NCBI GenBank assembly: GCA_028023455.1
Contig: JAQFVV010001022.1
Coordinates: forward strand, 64,001 to 128,000
Source of the DNA: Epiperipatus broadwayi
Lineage: Eukaryota; Onychophora; Udeonychophora; Euonychophora; Peripatidae
Direction: 5' to 3'
DNA length: 64,000 nt
Made by a program: the position numbers and the translations under genes. Positions 47,301 to 59,225 of this stretch are shown here, piece by piece (the first letter of the stretch is position 1; every line of letters starts with the position of its first letter). A model generated the notes under the pieces. It was not told the origin of the DNA and did no database searches. It was given only the letters and a program-made list of their open reading frames with translations.

Positions 47301-47403
47301 ATGTTATTCAGATGGGTACACTGGGAGGGTTTAAACCTGGCATATAGATAGAGGTGTGGGTAACATAAGTGAAACAGGCAGATGTATGAAACTGACCATT
47401 TCA
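44392..47403. repeat. long terminal repeat, right copy (3012 bp)
   Basis: Matches 36514-39512 from end to end. Differences include a small insertion ('aagtatttatac' near 46668-46680), a deletion ('gttgtttgtg' to 'gtttgtg' near 46310) and a longer (TA)n at 47131-47149. On the minus strand it would be the 5' LTR and promoter. Confidence 0.92.
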
Positions 47404-47829
47404 ATATATAATCAGTTGAATGATTATTAAATTTTAGATTATATTATATCTGTTATTATGTTGATTTCTGTATGATCCATACCACATTATCTCACCGTAT
47501 TCATGAATTTCTAGAATTTATTAAAGATCTTAGCGTTACTCACCATATACAACTTATAGATATGTATTGATAATATGTTAGCAAACCTAGGGCAGGAATT
47601 ATTATTATTAAGGATCTCATGTCTCTCTCTGATGCCTGGGACTAGAAGGAAGTTGTACTATTAGTAGCATCATGAGCATTGTTCATGTAATGGAGATTGT
47701 GGGAGCACAGGCAAATAGGTTAAGATTTAGTACTCTTTAGGATGGCTTCCCACCCAGATATGCTGAGCTTTCTGTATTCTGCTTGGATTCGCATCTTGTT
47801 AACTGAACATACAAACCTGATCATTACAA
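47404..47829. other. non-coding DNA
   Basis: No gene or element is recognised between the right LTR and the Penelope relic. Confidence 0.5.
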
Positions 47830-48361
47830 TATCTTGGTAAAAAATTAAAACTGTTTTGCCATATATAAAAGCAGTAACTGATAAAATTAATAATGTTTGA
47901 AAAAAAATCCACACAATTTATACTACATTAAAAAAATATTAAAAAAATATTTCCATGCCCTAAAGATAAAATTCCTTTGAGGTATCATAATGTATATAAA
48001 ATTCTACATGGAGTTTGTTTACATTCATACATTGTATAAATCAATCATAGAATAAACATAAGAAAGGAAGAACACATTTTGGCAGTTAGAGAAAAATCTA
48101 ATTAATCAGCCATTTATTCCCTCATTAAATTGACTAACCATGACAGTAATTTTAATAAAACACATATTCTGGCAAAAATTGAACAATATGGCCAGAGATT
48201 ACTAATAGAAGCTATAGAGATTTTTAAAAGGTCTAAAACCATAAATGAAAAGGGCGAATTAAAGAAAATTTACAATGTTTGGAAAAAGCTATTGGAGGAT
48301 AAAATATTTTTTAAAACTTCTCAACCAATAGAATTTGAGAATGAGGAGAAATAACAAAAGA
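47830..48361 (+). pseudogene. Penelope-like element endonuclease-end relic, plus strand
   Basis: Sibling of the copy at 32500-33115, in reverse orientation. Near 47850 the plus strand reads K-TVLPYIKAVTDKINNV, the 'PYIkG' block. The GIY-YIG start then survives only as 'atggagtttgtttacattca', matching the sibling. The frame 48130-48354 (74 codons) preserves the C-terminal region: THILAKIEQYGQRLLIEAIE, then LKKIYNVWKKLLED, including the conserved Glu-containing helix typical of the Penelope GIY-YIG end. Both copies end in the same 'gagaatgaggagaaataac' sequence. Confidence 0.75.
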
Positions 48362-48474
48362 AAAAAATAACGATTTTAGATCTCATCACACATATTCTTT
48401 TGATTTGAGAAAGAAGAAGCTCTGAGGAAATTACTTATTGTACTGAAATATCTTTATATACAAAAGCTTAAGTA

Positions 48475-48640
48475 AAAATAACAAAAGGATCTTTTTCCAC
48501 AAACTTATAACAGGGAATAATTCCTTTTCTTGTCAGAAAAAGGTACTTATTATACCTGCAATATTAAGATCAAATAAAGCAATAACTGCTATAAATATCT
48601 TTCAGTACTTACTACAATTATTTTCCAATTGGAAAACAAA
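48475..48640. repeat. dispersed repeat X, copy 2
   Basis: Second copy of 24616-24795. A weaker third relative may lie at 48750-48860 ('ctctttccacaaattc', 'cctctgtaaacagggc'). Confidence 0.7.
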
Positions 48641-50155
48641 AATTCTATATCAAATAACATTCAATTTTTTTTGTTATTCATTGACAAATGCATCATAATA
48701 AAGTTCAGATATTAATACCTGAAACACTCATTTAAAATCAACATCTAAGCTCTTTCCACAAATTCTATGGACTTTACTAACATAGATCTCTAAAATGATC
48801 ACAAAGAAAAAAAGTTCATGTAACACTTCCTATTGAAATCCCCTCTGTAAACAGGGCACCATCATAATTGCTCAACAATACTCTCACTCATTAATTTAAA
48901 TAATAGCATATGCAAAGGTCTTTTTCCAATATATTGATCATTATTTTTGTTCTTTTCATATCCTGGTTCATCAAATATTATATGGCTTTTAATTCCATAT
49001 CTCATATATATAAAATATTGTCCTAAAAACTTATGTGAAATTAAAATCACATCAGTGGATATTTTGTGATGACTTGGAATTTAGTCTTGCAATATCAGAG
49101 TGATTTGAATGTTCACATTTTTTATTTTTTTCCCTTATTAATATATATTGTAAAAACTGATTATACTTATAAGTGTAAATATTATTCAGGCTATTAAGAA
49201 AGTATATCATCACACTTTTATATACAAGCTTTTTTCTCACCAATTTACACTTAATTTTCACACTACATGTAACCAGTTTTACATCTGAATTTTGTAATCA
49301 TTGTATACTATGGTAAATTATTTGAAGAAATACAAATTACTTAAAACTATATTAAATTAGAAATATATAAAATAAAATGAATAAATGAATGTGTAATATT
49401 AAGTATAAAAATCATTTGAAAAGAGTGAATATGAAAAGAGTATGCTCAAATTTGTTATAAAGCTTCTAGATGCACAAGTGCCAGAAATTTTAGACATACC
49501 TTTAACATATGTTCATATTATCATCATTATTATTTTTATTTAAGTAATGAAAATGATGAAGTAAAAAATAAATGAGATATAATCTGCTTAATTTTTTTTA
49601 TTAATCCTTAATTATTCTAAAATAAATTATTAACATGTTAGCTAAATTTATGTTTAATATATAATAGAAAGAATAATTTGTGCAATACATTACATTTAAT
49701 TTAAAATAAGTACATGTAAAATAATTAAAGATTAAATTAAATTTTTTTTTCGGAGTATCAATACTTGATAGAAAGACTTGATTATTGTTTTATTGTTTTA
49801 GTGCTCTGTATTATGTTTTTGATATCGATTTGTATTATAAATTTATTTATTTAAATTAACATTCCAAATAGTTTCTATTTAAGCAAATTTAAATATTATA
49901 GTTTCATACATGAGTGTAACAGTAATTTATTTGTTTGATATATACACACAATGTGATTGAGGAAAACCTCTGTGCCTTTTATCACCATTTATAACTGAGT
50001 TAGTAATATTGTTTGTAATATAATTGCCTATTGCCTGATCACAATTCAATCTAGATATCTCAGTTAAAACTTTTGCAGAAAAGAATCAAGTCTTCAGCAT
50101 CATTACAAAAATTGTGACAAATAAAGAATTGAAGGCTAACATTGGACATGTATTT
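48641..50155. other. AT-rich non-coding DNA
   Basis: No gene was supported. Minus frames at 48862-49050 and 49052-49261 have no motif. Confidence 0.55.
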
Positions 50156-51300
50156 AAATAATAGTCTTGGAAAATATTTATTTAAGTTTGAATTTAAAAT
50201 GAGGAACAAATTCTCAGATGGGTCATCATCATCATTTAAAACTCTCTTCCTATTTTTTCAATTCGCAGCCTTTCTTCTTCATATCACTAGAGAAAATTTC
50301 CCTATCTCATTCATCCATCTAACACTTGTCATTTACAATTTCTTAGTTTTCACTTTACAAATTCAACTTTTCATCTATTGTCATCTATTTAGCAACATGT
50401 CTAGCCCATAATTTTTTCCAATGATGACAGTTGTACTTGATTACTCTGCCACTCATGCATTTTATAATTTGTAATCTTTGTTGCTTGTATATATGTATTT
50501 TTAAACATATTTGACTATTGTATACTTGAAGTGCAACATAAAAAAAAAGAATTGGTTTTAATTCTGATTCTTTTTCCGTATAGTAATTTTACTTTTGATC
50601 TTTCCTTGTTATTCCCAATTCTGCAGTCTGAAATATAGGTATTGTTCTTATGTTAAGCACCAAAATGTCAAATTCATAGATAAAAACTGAAAAATTTATT
50701 CATTTAAAAACCTTTTTATTTTCAAACACATAGGAATATTTCCTTTTAATATTATTTCTATCAAAAAAGCATTCTATCCAAATTTATATCTATGAATAAT
50801 TTTGTCTATAATATTTTCATCTATATTTGTAGTTATTTTATTTATTTTTATTGTAAGCAAACAACTCATTGAATACTACTTTAGTTTTTTTCAATGTTTA
50901 CATTTAATCCTACTTTGATTGTTTTCATTTGATAATTCTTGTAGCATTTCCTAAAGCTCTGAAATATTATTTGCAAAAAATAAATCATTTGCAAAAAATT
51001 TAGGGGACTAAAGTAATTACCTTTTGTTTTTTCTCTTATTTTACTGTTTTTATTCCACAAAATACCTCCTGTAAAAGTGTTATAAAAAGTTTTAAAAATA
51101 TGCAATCAACTTGTCATATGTCCTTATTGTGGTTAATTTTCTTAGAGACACCATGTTAACTAATCATTACTTTTACATATTCTTGAAACTGTATCTTGAT
51201 GTTCCAAACTTTAACTATAAAAATTATTATAAAATCAAATACTTTTTCATAGTCTTCAAATCCTAAACATGATAACAACTTATACTCATTACTGTAATTT
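50156..51300 (-). pseudogene. RTE-type LINE reverse transcriptase relic, copy 1
   Basis: The minus strand read from 51105 shows broken pieces of the RTE 'FADD' region (FLQMIYFLQ), then MKTIKVGLNVNIEKN, matching the family's 'KKVGLNMNisKTK' segment after the catalytic block. Further left (50830-50180) it parallels the better-preserved copy at 52840-53385. Shared plus-strand landmarks are 'aacctttttattttcaaacacataggaatatttccttttaat', the 'agcaa(c/t)atgtc(t/c)agccca' block and the 'catcatcatcat' end. Many stops, so ancient. Confidence 0.7.
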
Positions 51301-52820
51301 CTCTTAATAATTAAATGCAATATACTGTACTGTATTAAGTTACATATCTAAAGTTTTGATTATTTAAAAAAATTATCTTATGCTTCTAAGTTATTGAAAT
51401 GTATGCTAAATTTCAATTTCCTAGATTTAAGACCATCTCAAAATTATGTAAAAATTATTATAATTATGTCTGATTTTTTAGATTTAAGATTATCTAAAAA
51501 TAATATGATAAATATTATACAGTAATATAAAACCAACTAGAAACTCTAACAAAAATATATGGCACTGAGTTTTATAGTTATCTAAAAAGTTGCTTTAAAA
51601 TTAATATTTGCCATGACATTTATGTGTATATTTTGCACTCACTTTAAAGCTATTTAAAGAACCATATTTTATTTATATTTAATTAGTATTTATCAGATAA
51701 AACAATTTATTTGACTCTACAATATGTTAAACTGAGTTTATTAATTCTGCAGAATTCCAAAAAAGTCAGATGTATAATCAAGAAAAAGATAATAAATCAC
51801 AAAGGAAATGATGAAAAGAAAAAGAAAAATTCATTATTGTACAACAGTATACTCTTTGGATGTATTTTTGTATCCAAAAATTAATATTAACGGTCTTAGA
51901 AAATAGATTTGTACAAATTTGTTTCTTTACAGCTCTATAAGTGAATATTAAGATAAAAAATAGTTTAGGCAGTAGTGAAAACATGTTTGACAATCACAGG
52001 TTGACATAAGTTTATCTGTTAATTGTAATATTAATTTTTATTGAAATCTATCTTGTTTTTATCCTTCCTATTCTAATAATCCTTCATTATGAGTGTATAT
52101 CTCTTTTATGTTATCTTAATTATCTTTCTTTTATTTTGATCTACTTTCTTCTCTTTGTTTATTTTATTAATACTTTATTACTAATATTAGGTAGCATTAA
52201 CATATGTGTGTTTGACTATGATTTTATCAAAAGAAAAACATTTTCAAAATGCATAGAAAATAGCATTCATAAACTATTCCCACATACATTATTGAAAATT
52301 TCATAAAATAGGGATAACATTATTCATATTTTCATCAGGCATTAAGGTTAACTTGGTGACATTTAGAAATATAATTAATTTTAATTGCTTTATATAACTG
52401 TTATATTCAGTTGATATGTTTTACTCATAGCTATAGCTAAATTAAGACTAAATATATTAGTACTTAATAACGGGTTAACTTTTTTTTTTTAAAAAGAAGT
52501 ATATCTATAGATGTCATCAAATTTAATTGTTAGAGCAAGATATCATTGAGATTAAGTTTATGAATTTAAATGATAAAAAGAAGTAAAATTATTCTAATGT
52601 CAATGTTTCTGTTCTAGAATTACATGTTGTTGTTTTTTTGTTTTTAATGGTAAGGCTATTCCTGATAACAGAGATGTAAATAGCTAAGCATGATGCTGAT
52701 CTTATAATTATTTGTAAGTAGTTTTTTATTACCAAATTTATCTTAGCAACTTTACTAAAGGTTTCATACTTTTTATGACTCTATATGTAATGAATTTAGT
52801 GGTCATTATTTTCTGCATAT
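51301..52820. other. AT-rich non-coding DNA
   Basis: Nothing is recognised. The minus frame 51778-51993 is AT-biased with no motif. Confidence 0.55.
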
Positions 52821-52823
52821 AAA

Positions 52824-53385
52824 GTCATCATCATCATCATCATCATCAACCATCATTATCAATCCACTGCAGGATTAAGGTCTCTCTGAGTTCAATCCAT
52901 ATTCTCTGATCTTTAGCTTCTCTTCTCCACACCACCCCTGCACACTTCCTTATTTCATCCATCCATCTCACATGTGGTCTCTTTCTGGCTCTTTTACAAT
53001 CTCTGGGAATCCAGTTTAAGATTTCAATTATCTCTACTATCATCTCTTCTAGCAATATGTCCAGCCCAACTCCACTTCAATCTTTTAATTTTTTCAATGA
53101 GATCAGTAACACCTATTTGTTCTCTTACCCATACATTGTGTTTTCGATCTCTTCTTGTTACTCCCAACATGCATCTCTCCATACTTCTTTGAGTGGTCTG
53201 AAATCTCTGTATTGCTCTTCTATTAAGTGTCCAAGTCTCAGATCCATAAGTAAGAACTGGTAAAACACATTTGTTAAAAACCTTCCTTTTCAAACATATA
53301 GGCATATTTCCTTTTAGTATCAAGTTATTTCTACCAAAAGCACTCCAAACAAGTTTAATTCTATGATTAATTTCCTCCATTATGT
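52824..53385 (-). pseudogene. RTE-type LINE 3' end, copy 2
   Basis: The minus frame 53380-53024 (118 codons) contains NHRIKLVWSAFGRNNLILKG, KCVLPVLTYGSETWTL, and RLKWSWAGHIARRDD. These are the hallmark post-RT segments of RTE-type endonuclease-RT proteins common in invertebrates. A one-base shift near 53030-53050 moves the remainder into the frame 53055-52846 (NWIPRDCKRARKRP, then RWMDEIRKCAG), the C-terminal end. The element finishes in a (CAT)n/(ATG)n repeat at 52824-52849, the expected RTE 3' microsatellite tail. 5'-truncated: no RT core or endonuclease. Confidence 0.88.
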
Positions 53386-56300
53386 TTCCATAAAAGTAAG
53401 TATACTAATATGATTAGTAAATGATGCTTGATTACATTATTTACTTGTAAACCTTTAAAAAAATTAAAACAATGCACTATTTATAAAAACGTTTTCCAAA
53501 CTACACTCATTTAATATAAAAGATTATAAATCATTAATTTTGATTTGAACCTTTTATCAAGCAATGCATTTATTTAAAAATTGAATTTTATATACTCGAG
53601 TTATGAGATATTTGAAGAGCAAAAACGATTACCGTCTTCGGACAAATTTTAATAATAATTATTACAACACAAAAGATTAATCAGTGATGATAAAATATTT
53701 CTGTCAAAAATACACGGAGTTATTAAAAATAATTCAATTTATTTATTAATACTAGATAACTAAAAAGTAATCAAGAGTAATTTATTTTATGTTATAAACA
53801 ACATTTTCTTTTCAGTCAATAAAGGGTTAGCATCTTTTTTTTATTTATTAAATTGAAAGAATGATCGGCAGGAAGGATGTGGGAGACAAACTGGCTTGAG
53901 ATATTTCAACAAATCAAAAGATCATAAATCAAACTAGACAGCATTTATTAATAAATAATATTTTCTTCTTAATTTTATTCATTTATAAAATTAGAGATTT
54001 TTTTTAAAATGAGACTTCACTGTTTAAGTAAAAGAATATTAGGAAATAAATGTCCTTAACTTGAATAAAAATTAAGATGGACATTTAACACGAAAGCAAG
54101 CTCTGCTTAATTCACCAATTCTCTTAATTGTTGAACTGTTTTTTAAGAGGTGATAATTTTAAATACTACTTAAACTTCAACTAAAGATATTGTTATACAT
54201 TTCCCCGTTAACTTAAGCTTTAACAGAATAGGGGAACAAGTCCATAATAATATTTCACAATGAGTTAAATTCCAATTGTAACAATATTACTATTTCTGTT
54301 CAGTATTAATAACAAAACAAATAATATATTAAATGTTGATAATAGTAGTTTGGCATCAATATATAATTTATATTATTTAATTAGTTTCAAATAGAAAACT
54401 TTATCCAGTAATATTAAACAATAATGAAAACAATAAGTAGAAAACATTTATATATTATAATAAAGTGATTTTTTTTCAAATGGCTAAGAATTAATAGAAC
54501 TGAGTAAATCAAGTTTTAAATATTTGTTTTTTCTTTATTTTCTATAAATTTTGGAACACACTTTTTTTTATATTATAAGAATGAAAATAACTTCCCAAAA
54601 ATAAATGTTACGAAAAGAAAATCTTGAAATATAAATACTACTTTTTACTATATATAGTTGAATTTATTTCTGAATTTACAGAAACTTAAAAACTAAAGTG
54701 GGTTAAGCTTCTTCATTTTATTACATTGCACTTGCCATGTTTGTAATTAGTTATATAATTGTTGAATAGAGGCAGTTAAGACATCTATATACTTACACTT
54801 TTACAAAACAAAAAAATTGAATTACTTTTGTGATAGAATAAAAATGTAACGTTTATGTTAAAAAGTGAGAAAGTAATGGTAATATATGATTTGATGTAAG
54901 AATTTTGATGAAAAATTATGGAGAGTAAAATAAATATATTTTCCAGATAGATAAAAGTGAAAAATGTTTTTAAAAAATTATTGTAAAGCAAATATCCCCA
55001 TAGCAATTTATAGAGGATCAGTAAAGAAAAAGTGAATACAGTATTCATGAGATTTGATAAATTATATATAAAGTTTTCCATTCTTATTTCACCCTAGCTA
55101 GATACCCATTTATTAATGATTTTAGGCTGGAATTCTAGTTGGTTATGAGACAATTACCAGAAATAAAAATTATAATCATGTATGAAACCAGAATAAAAAT
55201 TCAATTCATATCTGAGGTAATTTGAAAAGCCAAGTCATGAAGATGCCAGATAGAATCACTATAACTATGCAATGAGGATATTAATAGATATTACATTAAG
55301 TTCAAGATTTATATAATAAATATTAGAGATGTTAACTAATATCCTTATATAGTTATAAATGTAATATACGAAAGTCAATTATTATTTCGTAATATCAATG
55401 AAAGGGTGGTTAAAAAAATAAAAATAATAATTTTTATGATAATTAAACAAATCAATAAATAATTTCTTCTCTCAAAATTGTCAATATAAATAATCTCCAT
55501 ATAATTTTTTCTTTAGAAATCTTGTTTTATTGTAGAGCTAAACCTTTTCTACCTCTATATATATACATCATAATGCATTTCCACCTATGTTTGACTGCAT
55601 TCTATGGTCACGTTCAAGTTCTATTCTATTTTCCAGACTTTTAAATCAATGCAAAATTCATTACTACTCTCTTTTGATGTGTTACAACATAAAAATTGTA
55701 ATAATGTAGTAAATACTATATATTCTTGATTTGGATTAAAAATTAAGCTGGATAATATTTAGAAATTTTTCTAGGTTTCAGACAATTTTAAGAAGTATCT
55801 TTAAATTGCTATCCCATAGCCAAGTCAGCTAATAATTCAAAATTTTTAGCAAATACTTATCTAACTATTCTTAGAGAATAATACAACAATAAAATTCTAT
55901 TAACTTCTTTTGTAAATTTCATCAAATTAAAATATTTATACAGTAATCTCTGTAAGATTTGTCTCATAAGCCCATAATAATATGTTGCAGTAATGGATTA
56001 GCCTACTCTCAAAAAATATTCCCAACAAATTGACATTGAACAATTCCATTTTACAATAATGATTTCATAGTTTTAGTTTTTGTTTCTAGATGTCAGGAGC
56101 CAATAAAAGATAAGAAAGTTCATGAATACAAATAAAAATTTAAAAAATTTGACAGGCAGTATTGAGGCAACGTGCCTTGAAAGTGCTCAGCTTTTAACAT
56201 TTTGCACTCTTTATAGCTTCTCTTTCAAGTGCTTCACACTCTTTAATTTTATTTATTATGCTTAGAGCAAAAAGGTAATATTTTTATAACTATTTTTAAA

Positions 56301-58894
56301 TTTTAGAACATTTTTAATAATCTGAAACATAATTATAAAAATGAATAACACTATGTTTAATAATATTAATAATATGTTATTTAAAGTATTTAATTTATAT
56401 AGTAAAAAAATAAAAGAAATATTTTGTTATTCTAACAAAGTTTGATATGTAAGCCATACCTTTATTTCACATTTTGTTTTAGCTTATAAACCCTCACTTT
56501 TATTGAAAATCATTATAGGTTTTCTAAGAAAAAGCAACATTGTCACATAACTTTAGATTATAATATTAATATTATCCTAAGTGATAATGACCCATAGTTA
56601 TTTTTCAAAAAAGTATATTTTGCCATGTTTTTATTGATGTTAAAATTGAGAAAAAAAATCTGAAGAATTCAGCATTTTATGGGATATGGTTAATGTCAAA
56701 TAACTTCTCCTTTGTTCTTTTAACTGAAGAAATTTTCCCAGAGAGTGTTCACATTCATCTGGTATAGTTTTCATGTGAAGATTTTGAAGTATAATTAAAA
56801 TGATTTTTTGCTTGTTTATAAAGTAGTTTTGATTATTTTTACAAACTAATTGGTTGATTACTATAAAGAACAAATAAATTTTCAATTTATTCATTTTTAT
56901 TTTTAGAAATAGAGATTAATAAACTTGACTGTAATATAAAGAAAAAACACAGGGTTAATTATGACATCTGTCAAAATTGACTTGGTGTTAAAATCTTTTA
57001 AAATAATGTGATTTTTGTAAAAAAAAATCAGTTTTTAAAGCAGAATTTGATTGAGTTACCATAAGTCTATCTTCATTCATTGATATTAAGAAAAGAAATT
57101 TAAATTCAAAATGAATTTGTTCATTTTTAATTTGACGGTTTTTATATATTGAAAATAGTCAAATGTAAATTTTTAGATATAATTTGCTTATAAAATAAAA
57201 TTAAAAGAAACTCAATTTATTGAATTTTAGTATAAAATAAAGAATTTATAGAAACAGCAAGATTGAGCATTTCCAAAAACTCTCACCAGGAGGAATATTA
57301 GAAAGTATCAGATTGCAAAAGGGTTTAAATACTTTCATTATTTTAGCTGCTTGAAATGCAATTTTTAATAATAAATATGCAAAAAAATAATTTTATTTTG
57401 CTACAAATTTTATTCAAACTGAAGACTACATATAAAAAAAATTAACCTTATGGATTGAGCTTTGACTTAGTTATATTTAATGAAACATAAAAAAAATATG
57501 CATATTAATATCTGGCACTGTTTGAGAAGCTTTTATTCTGAAGTGGACTACTTAAAGGCAGTTTTATTTATAACCATAATCATGAAAAATAATGGAATGA
57601 TTTTTCAAAATGTGTCACATAAAATTGACACATTCATATATATATACATTGTGCTATCTGGGGATATCCTACCACATGTGATATGTATAGTAATACAACT
57701 TTTTTGTGTGTGAATGTTAACCTAATATCTTATTTTGGAATTATTAATTATTAACATCGCCAAATGATATCTTTCTATTTCATCTTAAAATATGCCACCT
57801 TTCATAAGATTTAAATTAATATTGATCCACATTTTTCTTTTATCTTTAGAAAGTAATGCAACACTAAATTTTTTGAAGAGTCTAAAGTTATTCATAATTT
57901 AAAAAAGAAGAAAACACACGTATTTTTATTTTGATATAGATGGTAGCATACATCTTTTAAAACATTAAGTTTCAACCAGTAAATGATAAATGTTATTTTA
58001 AAATTAAATCAGTAATTTTGATTACTTATATTGCTATATCTCAAATTACTAATAAAAATGAAAACATTACAATTTTAAGAATATTATTTTATTAAAGTAA
58101 CACTACATATTTGCACATTAATAGATAACTAATAATGTTGTACTTTACATGTACTAATTCACATATATGTATGTATATATATTTAAAGTTTGATAAACCT
58201 ATTATTATAACAATCATTTAAAGAAGTCAATGAGAAAATCCCTTGAGTGAGTTGTATAGCAACAAGAAAAGGGATGTAAAATTTTAGATCAACAGATAAA
58301 AAAGTATTATCAAAGTTCTCTTATTATTCTTTACTTCATTTTATTTTATTTATTTTTGAATTGTACATATCTATACGCCTGTCTTACTCATTCTGAAAAG
58401 TTATGTTTCGATCAATATTTTATGCAGATGCAATGTATTCATAAAATTGTTTATCAAGAAAATAATATAACATTAATTAATAATCTTTACATATTTCTAA
58501 ATGCAGTGCTTTATTTTTTCATTAATTCATCCCTAATGAGAATTTCTGTAAGCTTTATATTGTAATATGTGTATTTTCCTATATACATTATAATATAAAA
58601 TTTTAGTTTGAAAAATTCCATAGATGATAAGAAAATCGAAAAATATTTTAAAATAATAATTTAGCTCCATACTAACAAGTGACTCTTTTGTATTCTGATA
58701 GTTTTTTAGTGTCACCATTTTTATGACATTGTTTAAAGAAAATAGTTCAAATAACCAAAAATGTATTTATTTGCAAATTTATTACAATTCTTGATATTTT
58801 TTTCTAGAATAATTTATACAATATTTATTAGAAATCAAAAATATAAATTATTAATAATTTATTTTGAATGGAAATACATTATTTTCAAAACTAG
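53386..58894. other. AT-rich non-coding DNA
   Basis: About 5.5 kb with no supported gene. Frames at 54785-55081, 56640-56894, 57480-57713 and 58356-58565 are Phe/Ile/Tyr/Asn-rich and motif-free. None is bounded by convincing splice sites. Confidence 0.55.
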
Positions 58895-59225
58895 AATGTT
58901 ATATTAGCAGACAATGCAAACATATTCTAATGCTATTTAGAAGCTTAGCTTTCTCTACATAAGCAATCTAATTATAATAATGAGTATGAAAATATCATAA
59001 TTTTGCAATGAACTTTGGAACATTTTAAACTTTTAAAGCATATTTCATTAGATATAAGTGAAATAAATAAATATTCATTCAGATTTTTTTTATATAAAAA
59101 AGAAAAATAATGAAGATTTCATTGATTTTGTAAGATGAAAATAATCTTTCTAGAAATGATCATATGTGAAGTTTTTTTGTTTTGATTACATTCTCATTTT
59201 TAAAAATATTTATAGAAAGAAAATG
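58895..59225. repeat. dispersed repeat, copy 2
   Basis: Pairs with 232-570 in the same orientation (landmarks given there). Confidence 0.65.

Larger units (their letters stand above)
36514..47403 (-). mobile_element. 10.9-kb Gypsy-like LTR retrotransposon, internally deleted
   Basis: Two direct repeats of 2999 and 3012 bp flank a 4.9-kb interior. Each repeat starts TG (tgtaaygg) and ends CA (tttca). Interior ORFs are on the minus strand, so the right repeat would be the 5' LTR. On the minus strand the left repeat is immediately preceded by 'gtttggggata', a short purine-rich stretch that could be the polypurine tract. Flanking 'atat' on both sides would be a 4-bp target duplication, but in such AT-rich DNA this is weak. 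Protease, RT and integrase cores are missing. LTRs of 3 kb are unusually long for this superfamily. Confidence 0.7.
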
